Made by a program: the position numbers and the translations under genes. The notes under the pieces were generated by a model. That model saw only the letters and a program-made list of their open reading frames with translations. It had not been told where the DNA came from and ran no database searches. 64,000 bases of DNA. Origin: Amniculibacterium aquaticum (GTDB lineage: Bacteria; Bacteroidota; Bacteroidia; Flavobacteriales; Weeksellaceae). Below are positions 17,086 through 24,441 of this stretch, piece after piece. Numbering within the stretch: position 1 is the first letter of the stretch; every line of letters begins with the position of its first letter. Where the stretch lies: positions 186,001 through 250,000 of the forward strand of contig NZ_REFA01000001.1 of assembly GCF_003852705.1 (NCBI RefSeq), written 5' to 3'.

Positions 17086-18421
17086 ATTACCGTATATATT
17101 ATTGGTATTTATTAATATAGCTGTTGCTTTGAGTATTTACTTTTATCCTCCAATGCGGGATACTTTTTATTATTTGGATCAAAGCAATCCCAATTTATTA
17201 CAAGAATATTGGGAATCGTACCATTTTGGAAATCCGAGAATTGGGCAATTAATTACCAATGCCGTATCGAGAAATATAGTTATTACTCTTTTATTCGGAT
17301 TATTCCTTTTAAATTCCTTCTTTGTTTTTGTTTTTTTATTGGTTTTTAGAAGGTTGCCAAACTATCAATCGGAAAATGATAGTAAGATGTTTTGTGTTAT
17401 AATTGCTTTGTTTTCCTTTTTAATTTTTGTTTTTGGAGAAATGTTTTATTACACTCCTTTTAGTGGAAACTATACTTTTTTGATGCTATTTCATCTGTTT
17501 TTTATTTATGTAATGACTGAGTATTTTTTGTTTCAGAAGTTAATATTTAAAGAAAAAGTGAGCAACTTTCCTTTAATCGTATTTTTAGGGTTGTTTTGCG
17601 GAATGGGAAATGAACATGTACCTCCTATCCTGGTTTTGGTTTCAATTATTTGGGGTTTACAATATGTTTTCAAAAATAAAAAACTTCCTCCCATTTCTAT
17701 TATCTTGTATCAGATTTCCGTTGGTATTGGCTATTTGTTGCTGTTTTTTGCTCCAGCCAACTCTGTGAAATACGAAACTGTAGATAAGAAACAATTGGGT
17801 TTTAATCTTATGGATTATATTGGTGGAATTGGTAATATAGCTAAAATTTACCGATATTATAACCCGGAAATGGTTGCGGTTGTTTTGTTTTCATTGTTCT
17901 TTGGAGTCTATTACTATAGAAAAAACCTCCTTGAAAAGGCAGAATATTACAGGTTGCTATCTCTGTTTGTAATGGGACTTTTAGCATTATTTGTAGCAGC
18001 TTATGCACCACTTTCCGGCACACGATTGTTGTTTTTCAGTAACACCTTGTTTTTGATAATTTTCTTTATCTTGTTTTTTAAAATTCCTCTTATACAAAGG
18101 CATATTAGTCTTGTTTTTAATGGAACTGCTTTTTATTTGCTTATATTTTTCTCTTTAAGTATTTACATAACACAGTATGGGAATTCTAAATTCAATCAAA
18201 CACTATCAGAAATTGAATTAAAAAGTAAGACTCAAAAAACAATATATTTAACTCAGCCTTTTGATTTTTTTCAACCGGAACTGGGCAGTTTCAATCGTAG
18301 ATTTTTATTAGATCAAGGCACAGATTATATAGATAATAATCCACACAAAAGCGAATCTCAAGAATTGATTCTCAGAAGTATTTATCAAATCGATGATATT
18401 TTAATAAAAAAGAAAAATTAG
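17072..18421 (+). CDS. polytopic membrane protein, possible GT-C-type transferase (DUF6056-like)
   Basis: 449 residues from the ATG at 17072 (MRSNKLPYILL); an ATG at 17057 in the same frame is possible. About 10-11 membrane helices. The first loop contains PPMRDTFYYLDQSNP, with an acidic residue after the first helix as in GT-C and GtrII-like transferases. It overlaps the upstream polyprenyl-phosphate glycosyltransferase by 14 bp. Together they suggest side-branch glycosylation of the polymer on the periplasmic side. The family call is from memory, and no catalytic residue can be confirmed. Confidence 0.65.
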   Translation: MRSNKLPYILLVFINIAVALSIYFYPPMRDTFYYLDQSNPNLLQEYWESYHFGNPRIGQLITNAVSRNIVITLLFGLFLLNSFFVFVFLLVFRRLPNYQSENDSKMFCVIIALFSFLIFVFGEMFYYTPFSGNYTFLMLFHLFFIYVMTEYFLFQKLIFKEKVSNFPLIVFLGLFCGMGNEHVPPILVLVSIIWGLQYVFKNKKLPPISIILYQISVGIGYLLLFFAPANSVKYETVDKKQLGFNLMDYIGGIGNIAKIYRYYNPEMVAVVLFSLFFGVYYYRKNLLEKAEYYRLLSLFVMGLLALFVAAYAPLSGTRLLFFSNTLFLIIFFILFFKIPLIQRHISLVFNGTAFYLLIFFSLSIYITQYGNSKFNQTLSEIELKSKTQKTIYLTQPFDFFQPELGSFNRRFLLDQGTDYIDNNPHKSESQELILRSIYQIDDILIKKKN

Positions 18422-19234
18422 ATGGATAAAAAGAAAATAATTATCAATGCCGACGATTTGGGATTTACAAAAAGTATTAACCTCGCAATAAAAGAAGCAC
18501 ATCTTTCGGGCTATCTTACCCATGCCAGTTTGATGGCGAATACGGCTTTCTTTAATCATGCTGTAGATGAGGTTTTACCTCATTGTCCTCAATTAAATAT
18601 CGGGGTTCATGTAAATTTAACCTGCGCAAAAACATTAACTGGCAATTCCGAAATTGCAAAAGAAGGAACTCTGAAATGGTCTTTTGTGAAATTATTACTT
18701 TTAAGAAAAAGCCCTGAAATTTTAAACAAAATTGAGGAAGAAATAGAAGCTCAAATACAAATGGTAAAATCAGTTCATCATAACATTTCCCATATTGATG
18801 GGCACGAGCACATCCACATCATCCCGTCCATTAATAAAATTGTCAGAAAACTTGCAAAGAAATACGATATACCAAGAGTGCGAGAGATAAATGAAAATTT
18901 CTTTGAAAGTTGGAAATACAATTCCAGCACAACCCCTTTTGTAAATATTATAAAATTAGAGCTACTGAAATTTCTCTCTTTTTTTAATGAAAATTCCGGA
19001 AAAGTAGCTTTCTATTCTATTTTAAATACCTGTATGGTGAATGAAAATAACCTATTCAATTATCTTGAAAATACAAAGTCTGATGAGATTGAAGTGATGC
19101 TTCACCCTTCTTTGGGATTTAACGACAATGACAAAGAGGATTTAGATGAAAGGTTTATCGAGTTTTTTAAGTCTCCGTTTCGTAAACAAGAATATGAGCT
19201 TTGTTTTAATAAAAAATTTGAAAACTATGTTTAG
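18422..19234 (+). CDS. YdjC/ChbG-family carbohydrate deacetylase
   Basis: 270 residues, starting 1 bp after the upstream stop. Metal and catalytic residues of the YdjC fold are in place: Asp11-Asp12 (NADDLG), His63 (GVHVNLT), and His124/His128 with His130/132 (HIDGHEHIH). Family members remove N-acetyl groups from chito-oligosaccharides; in polysaccharide clusters they are thought to deacetylate an intermediate. The next gene, a FemAB-like transferase, overlaps it by 8 bp, which raises the possibility that the two exchange acyl groups on the same amino sugar (inference). Confidence 0.85.
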   Translation: MDKKKIIINADDLGFTKSINLAIKEAHLSGYLTHASLMANTAFFNHAVDEVLPHCPQLNIGVHVNLTCAKTLTGNSEIAKEGTLKWSFVKLLLLRKSPEILNKIEEEIEAQIQMVKSVHHNISHIDGHEHIHIIPSINKIVRKLAKKYDIPRVREINENFFESWKYNSSTTPFVNIIKLELLKFLSFFNENSGKVAFYSILNTCMVNENNLFNYLENTKSDEIEVMLHPSLGFNDNDKEDLDERFIEFFKSPFRKQEYELCFNKKFENYV

Positions 19235-20162
19235 ACCGTTTTCATTTGCAGAAACAGAAGGTTGGAAAAAAGCAGTAACAAAAACATATCCCCTTACAAC
19301 ATCAGAGCTTAATCTGCAGAATACAAAAATTCAACTTTATGGAAATGGAAAAGAGTTTTCTAACTCACCATATATTACCGATGGGGGTTTCTTTACATTT
19401 AACAAGCCTATAGTTCTGGATGATATTCTGCCAATACAAAAACCAATTTTGTTGAAAAGCAGAAATGCCATTGACATGGATGTTTCCATCCCTCATGTTT
19501 TATGTAAAGATTATTTCACCTATTTATTGGATTTAAGAGAAGGGGAAAAAGCGGTTTGGAAAAATAAAGTAAAATCAAAAACTAGAAATCAAGTTAGAAA
19601 AGCGGAAAAATTAACTTATGAAGTAAAATTTGGCAAGCTGGATCTTTTAGATGATTTTTATTCCGTTATTTCTGAAGCGTGGAGGGATCTTGGTACCCCA
19701 ACGCATTCCAAGAGTTTTTACAAAAATATTATTGAAAACCTGAACTCCAATGGCTATGGCAGTTGTTTCATGATTCTTTATGTTCAGTCTAAGCCTGCTT
19801 CAGTAGCTTGTTTAATTTTTGATGAATATTCCATACATCACCCGTATGCAGCGACATTAAAAGAGTATAATAAATACTCACTAAATAACGCATTGTATTG
19901 GCAAATTATTAAATTTGCAATAAGTAAAGAGGTGCATTTTTTTGATATGGGTCGCAGTAAAAAAGGACAAGGGACAGAATTGTTCAAATTATCTTGGGGG
20001 GCAGAGCCGATACAACTGTATTATTACTACCTCAATAAAAAATCTCACACGAATGATGAAGATGGAAAATTTGTTCAATTTGCAATTAGAATGTGGAAAA
20101 AACTACCTCTAACCATCTCCAATTTTTTAGGCCCGAAATTAATCAATAAAGTTTTGAAATGA
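19227..20162 (+). CDS. FemAB-like / GNAT-fold acyltransferase
   Basis: 311 residues from the ATG at 19227 (MFRPFSFAETEGWKKAV), overlapping the deacetylase stop (ATGTTTAG arrangement). A longer frame from 19146 reads through the deacetylase in another phase and is not used. Family-like features: a basic segment SKTRNQVRKAEKL, VACLIFDEYSIHHPYAAT, and FFDMGRSKKGQGTELFKLSWG near the C-terminus, as in FemAB/PEP-CTERM-associated proteins. It probably transfers an acyl or aminoacyl group to an amino sugar. Confidence 0.72.
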   Translation: MFRPFSFAETEGWKKAVTKTYPLTTSELNLQNTKIQLYGNGKEFSNSPYITDGGFFTFNKPIVLDDILPIQKPILLKSRNAIDMDVSIPHVLCKDYFTYLLDLREGEKAVWKNKVKSKTRNQVRKAEKLTYEVKFGKLDLLDDFYSVISEAWRDLGTPTHSKSFYKNIIENLNSNGYGSCFMILYVQSKPASVACLIFDEYSIHHPYAATLKEYNKYSLNNALYWQIIKFAISKEVHFFDMGRSKKGQGTELFKLSWGAEPIQLYYYYLNKKSHTNDEDGKFVQFAIRMWKKLPLTISNFLGPKLINKVLK

Positions 20163-20728
20163 TTAAAGAAATAGCTGAAAATGATATTCACCAGTTGGCT
20201 CTTTTACATAAAAGGATATTGCCAAGTTTTCTTTCTACTTTTTCTATTTCTTTTATAACAAAATTTTATAAATGTCAATTAGAAAGAGACAATCAATTGC
20301 TTATCGGATACTTTGAGCAAGATAAATTGATTGGATTTGTTTTTGGGACAGATGATGTTAATCTCCTATATTCGGAATTTATTAACCAAAATAAATTTTA
20401 TTTTTATACTCAAACTCTAATTTCGTTTTTAAAGAATCCAAAATATTTACTGCTGTTTTTAGCTAAATTTACCTCTGAATCTTTTACTTCTACTTGCCAA
20501 AGGCAATTGGTCTATATTGGAGTTGATAACAAAACGAAACAAAAAGGAATTGGATCTCAATTGTTAAAATATTTTGAAAATCAATGGAAAGAGTTTGGCT
20601 ATTATGAATTAGAAGTAGAAAGTGAAAATCCCGCTCTACAATTCTACAAAAGAAATAATTTTAAAATTGTCCATACTTATAATAACTGGGTCGAAAAAAA
20701 ATTATTGATGGGGAAGACTTTACCCTAA
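20159..20728 (+). CDS. GNAT-family N-acetyltransferase
   Basis: 189 residues, overlapping the previous gene by 4 bp (ATGA). Acetyl-CoA-binding motif A is visible as IGVDNKTKQKGIGSQLLKYF, followed by LEVESENPALQFYKRNNFK, typical of RimI/WecD-like enzymes. It is the last gene of the plus-strand block and may acetylate an amino sugar. Its last 9 bp overlap the 3' end of the convergent GT2 gene, so there is no room for a terminator between them. Confidence 0.83.
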   Translation: MIKEIAENDIHQLALLHKRILPSFLSTFSISFITKFYKCQLERDNQLLIGYFEQDKLIGFVFGTDDVNLLYSEFINQNKFYFYTQTLISFLKNPKYLLLFLAKFTSESFTSTCQRQLVYIGVDNKTKQKGIGSQLLKYFENQWKEFGYYELEVESENPALQFYKRNNFKIVHTYNNWVEKKLLMGKTLP

Positions 20729-21658
20729 TGTCTTTCTAAAATTAATATTATACAATCCTGATTTTATACTTGGAAAATCCAAGAATAAATATTTTATAAT
20801 CATTCCCCATTTTTTTAAGAAAGAGGCATCGGCTATGCGCCAGCTTCTCGCCATTCTACAGATATGAAGTTGAATGTCTTTTGGCATTTCAGTCTGTGTT
20901 TTTGACCATCTTTCAACCTCGTTCCACAGCAAAACTCTGGAGATCGCAGGATTCACTTTACCGGAATCCACTTGGGTAATTCGGTTGCTTTCGTGCACGC
21001 CTCTCATGGCAACAGCTTGGTCAATACTTCCGGGATACAGTTGGGCAATGTATGACAATCTGAATAGAAATTCTGTATCTTGGTGCAGTCTAAGTTGGGT
21101 TTGCATAACGGGTTGCAATTTGTCGATGGCTGATTTTCTTACGGTTAGTCCATCAATAGAAAACAGTCCGAAACTTCCTCTCATTCCCAATTGTCCAGGG
21201 AAAACCTCTTCAGGTTGGTGTTTTTTATAAACGGTTGTTAATTTGTTTCCAAAGATTGGGAAATATTGTTCTTTGGCTTTTTCAGAATAATAATGTACGC
21301 CAATTGCTCCGTAAACTCCTTCTACTTCTGGATTTTCAAATAGCTTTTTTTCGGCATCAAATCGGTTAGGAAGGTAAAAATCATCGGCATCTAGAAATGC
21401 GATATAATCACCTGAAGCTTTGGAAATTGCCAAATTTCTACTCGCACCTGCACCGTGGTTTCCTTGGTCGGGGTGTTGATAGAGCTTCACCCTATCGTAT
21501 TTTTCGGCTAAATTTTTGCAAACGCCCCAAGCGTTATCGGGCGATTGGTCTTCCACCAAAATAACTTCAAAAACTTCTTCAAATTGCAGTGCAGATTCCA
21601 CCGCTTGGGTTATGTATTTTTCGGCATTGTAAACCGGTGTGATCACGGAGATTTTCAT
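20720..21658 (-). CDS. glycosyltransferase family 2
   Basis: 312 residues from the ATG at 21658 (MKISVITPVYNAEKY); six extra codons would be possible. GT-A features: VEDQSPDN, then FLDADDFYLPNRFDAE (DxD). It is clearly similar along its length to the GT2 at 22659 (shared GNHGAGASRNL/GNHGAGATRNL, YIAFLDADD, and MRGVHESNRIT/IRGVHDDNRIT). The two are paralogues separated by the acyltransferase-3 gene. It overlaps the convergent GNAT gene by 9 bp. Acceptor and donor unknown. Confidence 0.87.
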   Translation of the reverse strand: MKISVITPVYNAEKYITQAVESALQFEEVFEVILVEDQSPDNAWGVCKNLAEKYDRVKLYQHPDQGNHGAGASRNLAISKASGDYIAFLDADDFYLPNRFDAEKKLFENPEVEGVYGAIGVHYYSEKAKEQYFPIFGNKLTTVYKKHQPEEVFPGQLGMRGSFGLFSIDGLTVRKSAIDKLQPVMQTQLRLHQDTEFLFRLSYIAQLYPGSIDQAVAMRGVHESNRITQVDSGKVNPAISRVLLWNEVERWSKTQTEMPKDIQLHICRMARSWRIADASFLKKWGMIIKYLFLDFPSIKSGLYNINFRKTLG

Positions 21659-21669
21659 AGGTGCAATTT

Positions 21670-22662
21670 TTAGCAAATTTTTTCTTTTAGAAAATTAGTC
21701 ATTTTCTTTTCAATAATTAAATATAAGAGAGATGAAGTAAGAATTACGACTCCAATTTGTAGGACAAATTCCAAAATATTTCCATTTTCACCAAGGTTAA
21801 TGTGTCTAAATAGGATTTCTACGAAAGGATGAGAGAGATAAATGGAATATGAAATATCACCTAAATAAACTAAAAACGGATGAGGTGATGATTTGAAATT
21901 TTGATCTAATATTAGAAAAGATAGTACAAAAGAGGTAACTATCGGATAGTGCATCCAAGTTAGATTTTCCGGAATGAAATTTAACAAGAGCAATACAAAT
22001 GATATTGTGCTAAGGGTTAAAAATGCAAGTGAGGTTTTTTTTGAAAATTCAATATATTTTAATAGCAATCCAAGCACGATTCCATTTACAAAATACAAAT
22101 TAATGGGGTCTGAGATCATTTTAAAAAATGCAGTGCTGGGTTTGAATATCTGACCTAAAACAATTGCAGCCGTAAAAAACAGGATAATAAAATAATACCT
22201 CTTAGTCGTGAAAAAAAATGATAATGCAAAAATAAAATAGAAAAACATTTCGTAATTTAATGACCACCCCAAATACAAAATTGGAAATTCTTTTTGAGGT
22301 AAAAACAATAGAGAACGCCACAATCTATTTACTAAATCCCCTTGGAAATAGGCCAATAAAGATCCTCCAAAAAATATCCAAGCAAAAGTTAATAAGTAGT
22401 AAAGCGGCACGATTCTAATTACTCGTTTTATTAGAAAGTCAACAATCAAATGTATTTTAGAATGATTTAGATTTATATTTTTACTTGTGTAAACCATGAT
22501 GAAGCCACTAATAACAAAGAAAATAGGAACACCTATGCTTCCTTTGTTAAATAAAAGATCTCCCCAATTAAAATCATTGGAATTTAAGTTGTTTTTAAAA
22601 TGAAAACAACAGACTAAAAGAGCTGATATTCCTCGTAAAAATTGAATGTTTTTTAATTTCAT
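21670..22662 (-). CDS. acyltransferase-3 family membrane O-acetyltransferase
   Basis: 330 residues with about ten membrane helices. Start MKLKNIQFLRGISALLVCCFHF contains the family's R-x10-H pattern (catalytic His21 region). Further family motifs are GVPIFFVISGFIM and LGDISYSIYLSHPF. OafA/YrhL-type proteins move acetyl groups across the inner membrane onto polysaccharide sugars. It overlaps the upstream GT2 by 4 bp and lies 11 bp before the downstream GT2, within one operon. Confidence 0.88.
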   Translation of the reverse strand: MKLKNIQFLRGISALLVCCFHFKNNLNSNDFNWGDLLFNKGSIGVPIFFVISGFIMVYTSKNINLNHSKIHLIVDFLIKRVIRIVPLYYLLTFAWIFFGGSLLAYFQGDLVNRLWRSLLFLPQKEFPILYLGWSLNYEMFFYFIFALSFFFTTKRYYFIILFFTAAIVLGQIFKPSTAFFKMISDPINLYFVNGIVLGLLLKYIEFSKKTSLAFLTLSTISFVLLLLNFIPENLTWMHYPIVTSFVLSFLILDQNFKSSPHPFLVYLGDISYSIYLSHPFVEILFRHINLGENGNILEFVLQIGVVILTSSLLYLIIEKKMTNFLKEKIC

Positions 22663-23579
22663 AAATAAAGAAAACGGTATCTTGTTTTTAAAATTTCAGG
22701 GTTTTTCAAAAGATATTGAAAAAGCAATAAAAACTTATTAAGACCTTTTTTTTGTGTTAGCTCATAGGTTGCAGCGTGCAGTTGAATAGTTTTATGACAT
22801 ACTTTTTGAATTTTGTTTTTATCTGCCCACAGTTTTAAAGAAGACCAAAGCAGAAATTGTCTTTCCTTATATTGATCAGAATACAATTTTATCTTTGTAA
22901 TTCTATTGTCATCGTGCACCCCTCGAATGGATACAGGCTCATTAATATTTCCTGTTTTTAGATGGGATTGATAAGCTAATTTTATAATAAAATCCGAATC
23001 TTGATGAACTCTTAAATCTTTATTAAAAGTCAATCCTCGTAGTGATGTTTTTTTTAAAGTTAGAGCAATTAAAGAAAAGAAAGATCCAAATGTGTTTTTT
23101 GAAACTCCTAAAAGTCCTTTGAAAACCTCTATTCCTTCTGCAGGATAGTTAACGGTGGTTATTTCGGAGTTAAACTTATTTTTATATTCTTCTTTACCTT
23201 TTTCGCTTAAAAAAGCTGTTCCTATTGCCCCGAATACGCCCTCTATTTTTGGGTCTTTGAAGAGTTCTCTTTCGGCATCAAAACGATTGGGTAGATAATA
23301 ATCGTCGGCGTCTAAAAAAGCGATGTACTCTTGTGAGGCCATTTCTAATCCAAGGTTTCTGGTCGCCCCAGCTCCGTGATTTCCTTTGTCGGCATGTTGT
23401 ATTAGTTTTATTCTAGAATCCATATCGACAAGCTTCTGGCAAACCTCTAAAGATTGGTCTGGTGAACCGTCTTCAATTAACAAAATTTCTTTTACTTCAT
23501 CAAATTGTAAAGCAGATTCTACCGCTTTTTTCAGAAAGCGTTCGGCGTTATATACTGGGATAATGACAGAGATGTTCAT
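22659..23579 (-). CDS. glycosyltransferase family 2, paralogue of the 20720 gene
   Basis: 306 residues, MNISVIIPVYNAERFLKKA, IEDGSPDQ, FLDADDYYLPNRFDAE. The same diagnostic blocks as in the GT2 at 20720 recur in order, so an old tandem duplication is likely. It overlaps the acyltransferase-3 gene by 4 bp. A REP-like palindrome lies 14 bp upstream of its start, between it and the RAYT gene. Confidence 0.87.
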   Translation of the reverse strand: MNISVIIPVYNAERFLKKAVESALQFDEVKEILLIEDGSPDQSLEVCQKLVDMDSRIKLIQHADKGNHGAGATRNLGLEMASQEYIAFLDADDYYLPNRFDAERELFKDPKIEGVFGAIGTAFLSEKGKEEYKNKFNSEITTVNYPAEGIEVFKGLLGVSKNTFGSFFSLIALTLKKTSLRGLTFNKDLRVHQDSDFIIKLAYQSHLKTGNINEPVSIRGVHDDNRITKIKLYSDQYKERQFLLWSSLKLWADKNKIQKVCHKTIQLHAATYELTQKKGLNKFLLLFQYLLKNPEILKTRYRFLYL

Positions 23580-23592
23580 GGTATTATTTTCG

Positions 23593-23623
23593 ATCCTTCA
23601 AGGATTTTAAATCCTTGAAGGAT
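23593..23623. repeat. REP-like palindrome, copy 1
   Basis: 31 bp: arms ATCCTTCAAGGATT and AATCCTTGAAGGAT around a 3-nt centre. Each arm is itself a near-palindrome (CCTT-C-AAGG). It lies just downstream of the RAYT gene. Confidence 0.85.
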
Positions 23624-23637
23624 TATTAAGATGGTAT

Positions 23638-24249
23638 TTAATATTCAATTGTGAAGTCCTGAATTTCTTTGTAGTCCAAACTTTCTTTATGATAGAGGTG
23701 AAAGTCTTCTTCATTTGGAAAGATTTCATGAACAAAACTTCGTTTTAATTTCGATGGTTTATGAGAAAAAATACTTCCATAAGAACTCCAAGGATAATCG
23801 GATGCTGAATCTGAAAAGTTGTGTTTTACAGGGTTGTTATGTATGTAATGAATCATTTGTCTAAAATAAGCAATGTTGTCGATTTCTTTTCTTTCAAAAT
23901 TCTTTTCAAACAAGCTACCCGTTCTCTTATATCGTTTGTTGATCGCCTTTGCATACGAGTTGAATAAATGTCCGAATTGAAGATGTACATCTATTCTTTT
24001 TGGTATTTCTACCGTGTTATAACTTAGTTTGTTCATATCAATATCATTTCGATTTTTGACGAATATTAAAAAATGAAAATGATTTCTAAGTAATACCCAA
24101 GCAATGGTGTCACAAACGGGTGAGATGTATTGGTCATAACGATTCAAGAAAAATAGAAAGTTGTCTTCTTCAAAGAAAATATCCTGACCGTTATTTCCAC
24201 GGTTGTAGATATGATAGTATTTTCCGTAGTCAAGAAGTGTTTTTTCCAT
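23638..24249 (-). CDS. RAYT-type transposase (Y1/HUH, IS200-like)
   Basis: 203 residues from the ATG at 24249 (MEKTLLDYGKYYHIYNRG). A frame opening 11 codons earlier would start inside the flanking palindrome and is not preferred. The HUH motif is His57-Phe-His59 in LLRNHFHFLI; the catalytic Tyr is probably Tyr135 in HYIHNNPVKH. RAYTs are single-copy, REP-associated tyrosine transposases thought to spread REP palindromes. Three REP-like palindromes surround this one (31, 33 and 33 bp). It interrupts the polysaccharide operon between the GT2 and asnB genes. Confidence 0.88.
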   Translation of the reverse strand: MEKTLLDYGKYYHIYNRGNNGQDIFFEEDNFLFFLNRYDQYISPVCDTIAWVLLRNHFHFLIFVKNRNDIDMNKLSYNTVEIPKRIDVHLQFGHLFNSYAKAINKRYKRTGSLFEKNFERKEIDNIAYFRQMIHYIHNNPVKHNFSDSASDYPWSSYGSIFSHKPSKLKRSFVHEIFPNEEDFHLYHKESLDYKEIQDFTIEY

Positions 24250-24271
24250 TTTTGTTGTTTTTGTTTTAAAG

Positions 24272-24304
24272 CAATCCTTCAAGGATTTAGAATCCTTGAA
24301 GGAT
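24272..24304. repeat. REP-like palindrome, copy 2
   Basis: 33 bp: perfect 15-bp arms AATCCTTCAAGGATT / AATCCTTGAAGGATT around TAG. It lies 22 bp upstream of the RAYT start codon. Confidence 0.85.
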
Positions 24305-24393
24305 TATTCATCAACGCTAAGTTATAAATTAACTTTGGAGTTTTAACAAGTCCAATTGCAATACTATTAATAACCTTTAGGATGTCTATTTCC

Positions 24394-24426
24394 AAACCTT
24401 CAAGGATTTCAAATCCTTGAAGGTTT
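24394..24426. repeat. REP-like palindrome, copy 3, with compensated arms
   Basis: 33 bp: perfect 16-bp arms AAACCTTCAAGGATTT / AAATCCTTGAAGGTTT around a single C. Relative to copies 1 and 2 the outer T-to-A change is matched on the opposite arm, so pairing is kept. It lies 15 bp downstream of asnB (minus strand). Confidence 0.85.
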
Positions 24427-24441
24427 ATCTTAAAATTTAAT

